Part shown: positions 1-7,451 of the stretch, one piece after another
Position numbering within the stretch: position 1 is the first letter of the stretch
Layout of the letters: every line of letters starts with the position of its first letter
DNA from: an uncultured Gammaproteobacteria bacterium
GTDB taxonomy: Bacteria > Pseudomonadota > Gammaproteobacteria > Pseudomonadales > Azotimanducaceae_A
Length of the DNA: 9,267 nt
Assembly (NCBI GenBank): GCA_913049565.1
Contig: CAJWZG010000106.1
Coordinates: 1-9,267 of the forward strand
Direction of reading: 5' to 3'
Made by a program: the position numbers and the translations under genes
The notes under the pieces: model-generated
Seen by the model: the letters and a program-made list of their open reading frames with translations, nothing else
Told to the model about the DNA's origin: nothing
Databases searched by the model: none

Positions 1-825
1 GAGAATGCTGGCCAGTAGCCACATCGTATATTGCCCAGTTCCATAGACCACAAGCGCCGTCATCGCTAGCGCAGCGGATAGGCCGTAGGAACCAAAATCT
101 CCCAGGAATATTTTTCCGGTAGCAACGTTGAAAACAACGAAGATCGATAAAGCCATGATTAGAGCAAAAACCCCGGTGTGCCCACCGAAATCGAAGTACA
201 TACATGTAAAAAAGGCGAGGCTAATAATCGGCAGTAATCCATTCGCGCCATCAGCCATATTTCCTGCATTTACAAAGGCAGTGATGATGAATGCTGCGGC
301 CAGAATTATCGTAATTTCATGTCGCAAAAGCTCTGGCAACCAAAGATATACCTCGGGCCTAACCGCATCCGGCGTGGCCACTACCCAGAGCAAAGAGAAG
401 ATCATGACCGCCATCAGGCGACGGGATGCCGAAAGACGATCCACAAAATCATCCCAAAGCCCTACCAATGCAATACAAGCCCACAACCCCAGCGACAAAG
501 GCGCCGAGAGTGCGCTTGCCGGTGTGTTCTTGGCCTGATCGAACGTCGGCATTCCACCGTTAGCAACCACCAAAAAGCCGAGGAATCCAAACGTAATGAC
601 AAGACCGCCCAACCTCGAACTATCGTGTTCTGAAATACCGTGGCTCTCGGCAACGTCCTTCGCCCAAGGATTAGTGCTAATCCACCACATGGTTGCGACC
701 AATCCCAAGCCTACTAACCCACCGAACACGGTAGCCAGTATTCCAACAACAGCGACACTCACAAAAGACAGATTAGCCTCGTTGCCATCGAACGAAAGAT
801 TATTGTTCTGTGTGTCTTGATCCAA
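1..825 (-). CDS. WecA/MraY-type glycosyltransferase family 4 protein (polyprenyl-phosphate sugar-1-phosphate transferase), C-terminus beyond window
   Basis: This minus-strand frame is open for 275 codons and leaves the window at base 1. Family members transfer a sugar-1-phosphate (often GlcNAc-1-P) from UDP-sugar to undecaprenyl phosphate in the inner membrane, starting O-antigen, exopolysaccharide or related surface-glycan synthesis. Seen in order: a short polar N-terminus, a hydrophobic helix (about 21-49), a loop ending in SSRLGGLVI (69-77) that matches the family's P-x-RGGG-like segment, GLWDDFVD (122-129) with the paired Asp, FVNAGNMADGANGL (184-197) matching the N-x2-N-x2-DG-x-NGL motif, and FLGDFGS (240-246) matching GDxGS. 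Hydrophobic helices lie between these. The His-rich loop expected further on is outside the window. No ATG precedes the conserved part: an in-frame TGA lies upstream, and TTG at 825-823, about 9 bases after a TAGG, is the best start. The family is clear; the sugar specificity is not. Confidence 0.88.
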   Translation of the reverse strand, partial: MDQDTQNNNLSFDGNEANLSFVSVAVVGILATVFGGLVGLGLVATMWWISTNPWAKDVAESHGISEHDSSRLGGLVITFGFLGFLVVANGGMPTFDQAKNTPASALSAPLSLGLWACIALVGLWDDFVDRLSASRRLMAVMIFSLLWVVATPDAVRPEVYLWLPELLRHEITIILAAAFIITAFVNAGNMADGANGLLPIISLAFFTCMYFDFGGHTGVFALIMALSIFVVFNVATGKIFLGDFGSYGLSAALAMTALVVYGTGQYTMWLLASIL

Positions 826-878
826 ACTCGGTGGCCTAAAGATTAGTTGTCGGGTTCGTAGCGCGTTTTCTTGTGATG

Positions 879-887
879 ATCATACCA
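879..887 (-). promoter_or_regulatory. Extended -10 promoter for the minus-strand family-4 transferase gene
   Basis: Read on the minus strand this is TGG-TATGAT: a five-of-six match to TATAAT preceded by the TG of an extended -10. The -35 position holds only a weak match (about TTAGTA), which extended -10 promoters tolerate. A start site near base 872 would give a leader of about 47 bases before the TTG start at 825. The element overlaps an 8-base palindrome ATGATCAT (876-883), which could be an operator or chance. This is a pattern call only. Confidence 0.4.
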
Positions 888-1076
888 GGGGCCTAGCTTC
901 TACTAATGATTTTCATAAGTTTTTGGCTTCCCCTTTCGTCGCCGCGAAATTTAGACTCAAAAAAGAGAGCAATCAATCTAACTTGTGATTTTCTCGTTCG
1001 AGTGCGCAGGATATGTGCCGACTTTTTTCACTCTTTCTTGCCCTGAGTGGTCGTATCATCGCGTTCAAAACAACCT

Positions 1077-1083
1077 GAGGTGA
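1077..1083 (+). promoter_or_regulatory. Shine-Dalgarno site that decides the start of the acyltransferase gene
   Basis: GAGGTGA matches seven consecutive bases complementary to the 16S rRNA 3' end. Its GAGG core ends 5 bases before TTG at 1086. The competing in-frame starts, GTG at 1047 and GTG at 1080, have no comparable site at a suitable distance, and the 1080 codon lies inside this motif. This favours TTG 1086 as the true start. Confidence 0.6.
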
Positions 1084-1085
1084 TC

Positions 1086-2258
1086 TTGCCGACACCCACA
1101 GCGAAAATCTGCCACAGCATTACCGAGATAGACGCCAACGAATGGGATAGCTGTGCTGACGGTACTGGGGTGTATAACCCATTTACCCGGCATGCCTTTT
1201 TGCTGGCACTTGAAGAGAGCGGTAGCGTCGGCCAGGACACCGGCTGGCAACCTTTCCATATCGCAGTTGAAAATCAAAGTCGCTTGATCGGTGTAGTGCC
1301 TTTGTATTTGAAGAACCACAGCCAGGGCGAATACGTGTTTGACTACGCTTGGGCAGATGCATGGCACCGAGCAGGCCAAAATTACTACCCTAAACTTCAA
1401 AGCAGCATCCCCTTCACGCCAGCAACTAGCCCCAAGCTACTTTGCGCCAGCGGCAGCCCTGACGACGAACAGTTGTTACTAGACGCCTGCATTCAGGTCG
1501 CAGAACAATCTAAGGTCAGTTCGCTGCATATGACTTTTTTGCCGCAAAGCCAATGGAACCGAGCGGCGGAAGCTGGGCTTCTACAACGAATGGACCAGCA
1601 GTTTCACTGGCATAACGCTGGCTACAGCACTTTCAATGAATTTTTGCTGCAATTGGCATCGAAGAAACGCAAAAATCTCAAACGCGAGCGCCGTGAAGCC
1701 CTTGCGAATGACATCAGTATCGAGTGGCTCACAGGAGATGACCTTACTGAAGAATGTTGGGATGCCTTTTACCAGTTCTACCTCGATACAGGGTCGCGGA
1801 AATGGGGTAGTCCGTATCTAACCCGTGAGTTCTTTTCTCTTGCAAGCAAGAGCATGGCGTCTGACATTTTATTGATTATGGCGAAGCGCCAAGGTCGTTA
1901 CATCGCAGGTGCGTTGAACTTTATCGGTGGGGACACCCTTTTCGGTCGCAACTGGGGCTGCCTAGAAGAGCACCGGTTCTTGCATTTCGAGGTTTGCTAC
2001 TACCAAGCTATCGACTACGCCATCGCCAAAGGCCTCAATCGTGTTGAGGCTGGAGCACAGGGTGGGCATAAAGTGGTCCGCGGTTACTTGCCCGAGGCAA
2101 CCTATAGTGCCCACTGGATCGCAGACGCCGGGTTTCGCGATGCGGTCGCACGATTTTTGGATGAAGAGCGACGTTATGTTGCCGAAGATATAGAGCATAT
2201 CGAAGAACGCAGTCCATTCAACGCAACTGTCGATCTGTCAGTGGTTCGCGGCAGGTGA
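1086..2258 (+). CDS. FemAB/GNAT-like N-acyltransferase of the COG3146 (PF04339) type
   Basis: Predicted soluble acyltransferase of 390 residues, a normal length for this family, whose members have the GNAT-like fold of the FemAB peptidoglycan aminoacyltransferases. The natural substrate is not established, so I do not name one. Family marks (numbered from the TTG start): NPFTRHAFLLALEESGSVG near 31-49, followed by the GWQP segment (53-56), a basic stretch KKRKNLKRERRE (193-204), GRNWG (287-291), and GAQGGHKVVRGYLP (323-336) before a Y-SAHWI segment. As I recall, most relatives read GEHK where this protein has GGHK. No signal peptide or membrane helix is visible. TTG 1086 is chosen because of the strong ribosome-binding site just before it; GTG 1047 would add 13 residues that look unlike the family. 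It is the first gene of the plus-strand run, 70 bases before asnS. Confidence 0.85.
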   Translation: MPTPTAKICHSITEIDANEWDSCADGTGVYNPFTRHAFLLALEESGSVGQDTGWQPFHIAVENQSRLIGVVPLYLKNHSQGEYVFDYAWADAWHRAGQNYYPKLQSSIPFTPATSPKLLCASGSPDDEQLLLDACIQVAEQSKVSSLHMTFLPQSQWNRAAEAGLLQRMDQQFHWHNAGYSTFNEFLLQLASKKRKNLKRERREALANDISIEWLTGDDLTEECWDAFYQFYLDTGSRKWGSPYLTREFFSLASKSMASDILLIMAKRQGRYIAGALNFIGGDTLFGRNWGCLEEHRFLHFEVCYYQAIDYAIAKGLNRVEAGAQGGHKVVRGYLPEATYSAHWIADAGFRDAVARFLDEERRYVAEDIEHIEERSPFNATVDLSVVRGR

Positions 2259-2328
2259 ACGGAAAAAACACGCCGCGTGCTTTAACATCGCGCTTTGCAA
2301 AGTCTGATCTGAGAGCTGTACAAACCCT

Positions 2329-3705
2329 ATGATCGTTACCATTAAATCCATATTGCAGCACGCCACTCAAGTGGACACTGAGGTCACAGTGCAGGGGTGG
2401 CTGCGGTCTCGCCGTTCTTCTAAAGGTGGCTTTTCCTTCTTACACATTCATGACGGTTCCTGCTTCGGTACGGTCCAAGCCATTGCCGATGAAGCATTGG
2501 AAAATTATGAGGCCATCAGCGATACCGGCACTGGCTGCTCGGTAGCAGTCACTGGGACCTTGGTTGAATCTCAGGGCAAAGGCCAAGATCGGGAAATCCA
2601 AGCAAGCAAGGTGGAAGTTTTTGGCCTAGTGGACGATCCCGAAACGTACCCCATCAGCAAAAAACGTCATACGTTTGAGTACTTGCGAGGAGTGGCCCAC
2701 TTGCGCCCCCGTACAAATACCTTTGGTGCAATGTCACGCATTCGGCATGCAGTCAGCGCCGAAGTGCACGGTTATTTCGATCGACAAGACTTTTGCTGGG
2801 TAAATACCCCCATTATTACCGCCAGCGACTGTGAAGGCGCCGGTGACTTGTTCCGAGTGTCTACCCTGGATCAAATTCACCAAGACAACAGCGGCCAGTT
2901 CGAAAAGGATTTTTTCGGCTCAGAAGCTTTTCTGACCGTGAGTGGACAGCTCAACCTAGAAAGCTATGCCTGTTCCATGGGCAAGGTATACACTTTTGGC
3001 CCGACGTTTCGCGCCGAGAATTCCAATACAAGCAGACATCTAGCAGAGTTTTGGATGATCGAACCGGAGATAGCTTTCGCAAACTTAGCCGCTAATGCTG
3101 ATCTGGCAGAGAACTTTCTACGAGAAGTAATACAAGGCGTGTTGGCGCGTTGTGCGGATGACATGGCATTTTTTGACGAACGCAGCGAAGGCGCCTTAAT
3201 CCAACGCTTGAACGACGTAACCAGCAAACAGTTCACGCGCATAACCTACAGCGATGCGGTAGCGCTGCTGTTGGAAAGCGGACAATCCTTTGAGTTTCCC
3301 GTCACTTGGGGTGCAGACCTGCAATCCGAACACGAACGCTACATCACGGAGAACGTTATAAAAGGACCAGTCGTAGTCACGGATTATCCCAAAGAGATAA
3401 AGGCGTTTTATATGCGACTGAACGATGACCAGAAAACTGTTGCCGCGATGGACGTTTTAGTTCCCGGGGTTGGAGAGATTATCGGTGGCAGTCAACGCGA
3501 GGAAAGACTCGAGGTTCTGGATGCTCGTATGGAATCGCGGCTTGCAGACGAACTGTGGTGGTACCGGGACCTTCGGCGATATGGCACCGTGCCTCACGCA
3601 GGCTTTGGTCTAGGGTTAGAGCGTTTGCTTCTCTACATAACGGGTATGGAAAACATTCGTGATGCCATTCCATTCCCTCGAGTTCCCGGCAACGCGTCGT
3701 TCTAG
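2329..3705 (+). CDS. asnS: Asparaginyl-tRNA synthetase
   Basis: Class IIb aminoacyl-tRNA synthetase, 458 residues against about 466 in E. coli, charging tRNA-Asn with asparagine in the cytoplasm. An N-terminal OB-fold anticodon-binding domain (about 15-100) contains [23 protein letters not shown]. The catalytic domain follows: [12 protein letters not shown] (164-175), motif 2 with [18 protein letters not shown] (224-241; Arg228 and Glu230), the SEHERY and [10 protein letters not shown] segments (333-366), [12 protein letters not shown] (382-393), and motif 3 [10 protein letters not shown] (425-434) with Arg432. It ends in the AsnRS-typical [12 protein letters not shown]. The asparagine-type features, rather than those of AspRS or LysRS, make the assignment firm. 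The ATG start fits the family N-terminus, but its ribosome-binding site is poor (GAGAG about 13 bases upstream). The stop is 3 bases from the next gene, suggesting co-transcription with the exporter genes. Confidence 0.97.
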   Translation: MIVTIKSILQHATQVDTEVTVQGWLRSRRSSKGGFSFLHIHDGSCFGTVQAIADEALENYEAISDTGTGCSVAVTGTLVESQGKGQDREIQASKVEVFGLVDDPETYPISKKRHTFEYLRGVAHLRPRTNTFGAMSRIRHAVSAEVHGYFDRQDFCWVNTPIITASDCEGAGDLFRVSTLDQIHQDNSGQFEKDFFGSEAFLTVSGQLNLESYACSMGKVYTFGPTFRAENSNTSRHLAEFWMIEPEIAFANLAANADLAENFLREVIQGVLARCADDMAFFDERSEGALIQRLNDVTSKQFTRITYSDAVALLLESGQSFEFPVTWGADLQSEHERYITENVIKGPVVVTDYPKEIKAFYMRLNDDQKTVAAMDVLVPGVGEIIGGSQREERLEVLDARMESRLADELWWYRDLRRYGTVPHAGFGLGLERLLLYITGMENIRDAIPFPRVPGNASF

Positions 3706-3708
3706 ACC

Positions 3709-5511
3709 ATGAAACCCGAGAGCGAAGAATCCAATCTGTCGAGAACCGATCTCTTAGCGGCTCTATGGCAGCTACGACGCTTTATCGGCCCACATCGGCG
3801 CGGTTTATACATTGGTATTGCGGCCTTCGGCATCGCGCGCCTTTTCGAAGCCATGGTGCCAGTACTCACTGCTGTATCTATTGATCGAATGGCCGATGGG
3901 AACTTCGACCTGCTATATCCAGTGACGGGCATTATCGGCGCCGTCATCATGCGCTATGGAGTAGTGAGCTTCGCGCGCTTCAACGTTCGCCGGGTCGCTC
4001 TGAAGGTTTCCTATGACTTGCGCCAATCTTTCTTTCGCAAGCTGCAGGAACAGGGCGCTGAATTCTTCAGCGAGTTCAGCATTGGCGACATGATGACTCG
4101 CGCAGTAGCCGACATTTCATTGATTCAGCGTTTGATCTCCATGGGTACTATTTTGTTGATCATCATGGTGTATGCCACAGTTGTTGGCTTCGGTTTTATG
4201 CTCTATTACTCGCCTTGGCTAACGCTGTTACTGCTGCCACCGATGCCTCTGGTTTTTGTGTACGCTCAGTATTCTGCCAAAGCCATGGGAGTTGCGTCGG
4301 CTCAAGTACAGGATCGGCTGTCTGATCTGGGCACTCATACTCAAGAAAACCTATCAGGTATCCGCACCATTCAAGCCATGGTGCAAGAGCGAAACGAAAT
4401 TGGACGCTTTGCCAACACCAATCAGGCATATGCGGACGTCTTTTACGAACAAGGCAGAATCAACTCTGCGATGAGCTCTTGGATGCCTAGTTTGGCAGCT
4501 ATCTGCTCGTTAACGATTCTCGGTTACGGTGGCAATCAAGTGCTCAACGGCAGTTTGAGCGTTGGCAACTTTGTTGCCTTTTTCATGTTCGTAAATATGG
4601 TTGTACAGCCATTTCGAGTAGCAGGCTTCATCGTCAACTTGTTCCAGCGTGCTGGTGTGGCGAGTCGCCGGCTGTTCGAGGTATACGACCGACCGGCTGA
4701 GATTACAGATGCGCCGGTGGCTGAGGCGCCAGCCGAGATTGCTGGCAGTTTGCGTATTGAACACCTGCGCTATCGATATCCGGGGGCATCCGTTGATGCC
4801 GTTGACGATTTGTCTTTATCTGTCGCTCCAGGAGAAACCGTAGCCGTCATGGGTCGTGTGGGAAGCGGCAAAACCACGCTGCTAAAGCAGATTGTCCGTC
4901 TAATCGATCCGCAGCCCAACAGCATCTTCATTGACGATCGCCCCGTAGCCGATTACCCGCTAACTCAGCTGCGCACTCAGGTCGCACTGGTACCGCAAGA
5001 CCCGTTCCTGTTCGCGGAGCCCCTCAAAAACAACATCACGTACGACGATCCGGCTCGGTCGTTGGAAAAAATTTGGGCAGCAGCCACTTCAGCTGACTTG
5101 AAAGATACCATTAGCGATTTTCCGGAACAGTTGGATACGCTGATTGGTGAGCGCGGCGTCACTCTGTCCGGCGGACAAAAACAACGCGCAACCCTCGCTA
5201 GAGGACTGATTCGCCACGCGCCTATTCTGATATTGGACGACTGCTTTTCTGCGGTAGATACAGAGACTGAAGAGCATATTCTCGGCGAGCTGAAACGCTT
5301 GCGAGAACAGCAAACTACGCTCTTGGTTTCTCACCGCGTCAGCACGGCGCGGCACGCAGACCGAATCATCGTGATCGACGCGGGCCGAATAATTGAAAGC
5401 GGCCGTCATGATGAGCTGCTAGCCAATCAGGGATATTACGCAGAGCTGGAGCGAGTGCAGCGTGAGGGCGGCGAAGAGGATGACCTTGAGCGCCTGAGGG
5501 TTACCACGTGA
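3709..5511 (+). CDS. ABC exporter half-transporter, MdlA-like subunit with degenerate catalytic residue
   Basis: A 600-residue half-transporter with an N-terminal type I exporter membrane domain (about six helices between residues 30 and 310) and a C-terminal ATPase domain (about 348-585), located in the inner membrane. Visible motifs: Walker A GRVGSGKT (382-389), Q-loop Gln430, signature LSGGQ (486-490), Walker B ILILD (506-510) and H-loop His542. The residue after Walker B, normally the catalytic Glu, is Asp511 (LILDDCFSAVD), as I recall for E. coli MdlA and the degenerate subunits of heterodimeric exporters. It pairs with the next gene, whose GTG start overlaps this stop (GTGA). It begins 3 bases after the asnS stop with no evident ribosome-binding site, which suggests translational coupling. 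The substrate cannot be read from sequence; family members export lipids, drugs or peptides. Orthology to mdlA is plausible but unproven, so no symbol is given. Confidence 0.93.
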   Translation: MKPESEESNLSRTDLLAALWQLRRFIGPHRRGLYIGIAAFGIARLFEAMVPVLTAVSIDRMADGNFDLLYPVTGIIGAVIMRYGVVSFARFNVRRVALKVSYDLRQSFFRKLQEQGAEFFSEFSIGDMMTRAVADISLIQRLISMGTILLIIMVYATVVGFGFMLYYSPWLTLLLLPPMPLVFVYAQYSAKAMGVASAQVQDRLSDLGTHTQENLSGIRTIQAMVQERNEIGRFANTNQAYADVFYEQGRINSAMSSWMPSLAAICSLTILGYGGNQVLNGSLSVGNFVAFFMFVNMVVQPFRVAGFIVNLFQRAGVASRRLFEVYDRPAEITDAPVAEAPAEIAGSLRIEHLRYRYPGASVDAVDDLSLSVAPGETVAVMGRVGSGKTTLLKQIVRLIDPQPNSIFIDDRPVADYPLTQLRTQVALVPQDPFLFAEPLKNNITYDDPARSLEKIWAAATSADLKDTISDFPEQLDTLIGERGVTLSGGQKQRATLARGLIRHAPILILDDCFSAVDTETEEHILGELKRLREQQTTLLVSHRVSTARHADRIIVIDAGRIIESGRHDELLANQGYYAELERVQREGGEEDDLERLRVTT

Positions 5512-7403
5512 ACACGACTGTGAAAAAGACCCAGCGCGACTACGCTATGTTTGATGCTGATATCAGCGGCGCAGTGCTCAACATGCAGTTGCTGCGTCGA
5601 CTGCTCAAGTGGCTCGCACCCTACAAGCGCTCGCTGATCATTAGCACGGTGTTGGTCCTCATTGCTTCGACGCTGCAAGTTATGTTGCCTATCATCATCT
5701 CTTTGGTAGCCATCGATCACATCATTCGGGGCGAGAGTGATACGGATAGTCCAGATTTTGGTTTGATCGATTTCAACCGGGGATTAGCGGATTCACTCGG
5801 TGTGCCTGAACTCATCGCCGCATGCCTCCTCTATGCTGCGATACAGCTAGCCTGGGCAGTGTGTGGGCACGCACACCGAATGACCTTGATAGGACCGGTC
5901 ATTAACGGTTTACGAGACCTCCGCCTTGACCTGTTCAGTCACCTTGAAACCCGTCCTTCATCGTTCTACGACCGAGTCGCCGTAGGCCGAATCATGACTC
6001 GTGTAACCAATGATGTGGAAGCGTTATACGAATTGCTTCGCGGACTCGGCACCCTCGTTGGAGAGTTTGTGCCGTTTTTTGTCGCGCTAGCTGTGATGCT
6101 AGCCATCGACGTGCAGTTGACCCTCATTCTTTTACTGGCACTACCCATTTTAGCCTTGGTAACCTTTTTCTTTCGGCGCAAGACACGCTTCTTGTTTCGA
6201 CAAACTCGCCAAACACTGTCTAACTTGAATCAACACCTTCAAGAGAACCTCGCCGGCTTGCAGGTGGTTCAATTGTCGGACAGGCAACAACACAACTTAG
6301 ATCAATACACGCACATCAACGAGAAGAACCGCCAGTTTGAACACCGGCTGGCTAGGGTTGAGACACTATACGGCGCGTTCAACGAAAGTTTGGCTCAGAT
6401 CGCTATCGGCTTGATTCTTTACTACGGTGCGAGCCAACTAATTGAGATCAGCATGACCGTTGGCGAGGTTGTGTTGTTCACCCAGTTTGTGACAATGCTC
6501 TTTCACCCAATTGTCGTACTCGGCGAGCAAACCAATATTCTATTTCGTGCCATGGCGAGCGGTGAACGGATCTTTCAAGCCTTGGATTGGGATGAAATCA
6601 TTCATGAACCGAGAAAGCCTGTAGCCCTACCCGATCGTCTGCGCGGTTCCGTAGAGTTCCGCAACGTGAACTTCTCCTATGACCCAAACATGCCGATTCT
6701 TAAAGGCGTTTCCTTCACCATAGAACCCGGTGAAAAACTTGCCATCGTGGGCCCAACCGGCTCAGGCAAAAGCACGCTAATTCGACTACTAGGTCGGTTT
6801 TACGACTTCGAAGACAGTCAGATTTTTCTTGACGACATTGATCTGAACCTCATTCATTCGGGTGACTTACGTCGACGTGTGGGCGTCGTTCTCCAAGATT
6901 TCCACATTTTTTCCGGCAGCATTTTCGACAACATCGCTCTCGGAAACCCGGCGGTAACGCGTCAACGCGCTATCGAAGCAGCCAAGACTGTTAACGCCCA
7001 CGACTTTATCTGCCGGCTGCCGCAAGGCTACGATTCTCCGCTGACTGAACGCGGCCAAAATCTCTCTCAAGGCCAGCGGCAGCTCTTGGCTTTTGCGCGA
7101 GTACTGGCTGCTGATCCAGAGATACTTGTTTTGGACGAGGCGACCGCGAATATTGATACAGAAACTGAACTACTGATTCAGGAAGCAGTCGAAAGGCTGA
7201 CAAAAGGGCGCACCTCCATCATCATTGCGCACCGCCTGCAGACCATTCAAGAAGCGGACAGGGTACTGGTATTGCATCAAGGCCAGGTCGCTGAGATTGG
7301 TAACCACGAAGAATTGTTGGCGGCGGAAGGCCTCTATGCGACATTGCATAGCCTGCAGTTCCAGAGCGACGACCAAGACAGCATCAGTGCTGCCGAGGCT
7401 TAG
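5508..7403 (+). CDS. ABC exporter half-transporter, MdlB-like subunit with LSQGQ signature
   Basis: Partner subunit of 631 residues with the same layout: an N-terminal cytoplasmic segment, six membrane helices (about 43-340) and an ATPase domain (about 380-615). The segment between helices 1 and 2 (about 73-98) is long and acidic. Motifs: Walker A GPTGSGKS (415-422), Q-loop Gln463, Walker B ILVLD with catalytic Glu544 (VLDEATA), and H-loop His575. The signature is LSQGQ (519-523) instead of LSGGQ. In a heterodimer this altered signature faces the Walker motifs of the preceding subunit, which has Asp for Glu, so both defects share one ATP site. As I recall, E. coli MdlB similarly has LSVGQ. 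The GTG start overlaps the upstream stop by 4 bases, a typical arrangement for equimolar subunits. A second start downstream is unlikely because the N-terminal residues fit an exporter elbow region. The substrate is unknown. Confidence 0.93.
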   Translation: MNTTVKKTQRDYAMFDADISGAVLNMQLLRRLLKWLAPYKRSLIISTVLVLIASTLQVMLPIIISLVAIDHIIRGESDTDSPDFGLIDFNRGLADSLGVPELIAACLLYAAIQLAWAVCGHAHRMTLIGPVINGLRDLRLDLFSHLETRPSSFYDRVAVGRIMTRVTNDVEALYELLRGLGTLVGEFVPFFVALAVMLAIDVQLTLILLLALPILALVTFFFRRKTRFLFRQTRQTLSNLNQHLQENLAGLQVVQLSDRQQHNLDQYTHINEKNRQFEHRLARVETLYGAFNESLAQIAIGLILYYGASQLIEISMTVGEVVLFTQFVTMLFHPIVVLGEQTNILFRAMASGERIFQALDWDEIIHEPRKPVALPDRLRGSVEFRNVNFSYDPNMPILKGVSFTIEPGEKLAIVGPTGSGKSTLIRLLGRFYDFEDSQIFLDDIDLNLIHSGDLRRRVGVVLQDFHIFSGSIFDNIALGNPAVTRQRAIEAAKTVNAHDFICRLPQGYDSPLTERGQNLSQGQRQLLAFARVLAADPEILVLDEATANIDTETELLIQEAVERLTKGRTSIIIAHRLQTIQEADRVLVLHQGQVAEIGNHEELLAAEGLYATLHSLQFQSDDQDSISAAEA

Positions 7404-7407
7404 ACAC

Positions 7408-7440
7408 AACAACGACGAACAACGACGAACAACGACGAAC
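7408..7440 (+). repeat. Perfect tandem repeat, 10-base unit, 3.3 copies
   Basis: The unit AACGACGAAC occurs three times without mismatch at 7411-7440, preceded by a partial copy (AAC) at 7408-7410. It fills most of the 48-base gap between the second ABC gene and lipA and stops just before the lipA ribosome-binding site, so a change in copy number would alter the gap length but not the spacing from that site to the start codon. The unit forms no hairpin with itself. It probably arose by replication slippage; a regulatory role is not shown by the sequence. Confidence 0.95.
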
Positions 7441-7442
7441 AT

Positions 7443-7448
7443 AGGTGG
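7443..7448 (+). promoter_or_regulatory. Ribosome-binding site supporting the TTG start of lipA
   Basis: AGGTGG lies directly after the tandem repeat, with its AGG core ending 6 bases before TTG at 7452. The next in-frame ATG (7527) has no comparable site upstream, so this motif supports the longer protein starting at TTG. Confidence 0.55.
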
Positions 7449-7451
7449 GCC

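Larger units (their letters stand above)
826..1085. other. Divergent intergenic region with no gene
   Basis: About 260 bases separate the two outward-facing genes. I see no ORF, RNA gene or terminator hairpin here. The half nearer the minus-strand gene holds an extended -10 promoter. For the plus-strand gene I find only weak candidates, for example a TATGTG at 1012-1017 with a poor -35 (TTTTCT at 989-994, 17-base spacing), which I do not call. The stretch is richer in T runs than the surrounding coding sequence, as expected for promoter DNA. If the plus-strand gene used its more distant GTG start at 1047, the gap would be 221 bases. Confidence 0.6.

Noticed and set aside
128..538. Plus-strand open frame of 136 codons
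   Set aside because: It lies opposite the minus-strand family-4 transferase, whose motifs are unmistakable. The plus-strand product is basic, low in complexity and matches no family I know.
870..989. Direct repeat CTTGTGAT at 870-877 and 982-989
   Set aside because: An 8-base match within a 260-base region has a fair probability of occurring by chance, and no third copy or fixed spacing supports a regulon site.
983..1017. Possible plus-strand promoter for the acyltransferase gene (TTGTGA or TTTTCT with TATGTG)
   Set aside because: TTGTGA is 23 bases from TATGTG, too far; TTTTCT has the right spacing but both hexamers match consensus at only three positions.
2293..2302. Palindrome CTTTGCAAAG before asnS
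   Set aside because: A 10-base perfect palindrome with no loop and no following T run is not a terminator. It could be a binding site, but a single short palindrome is expected by chance.
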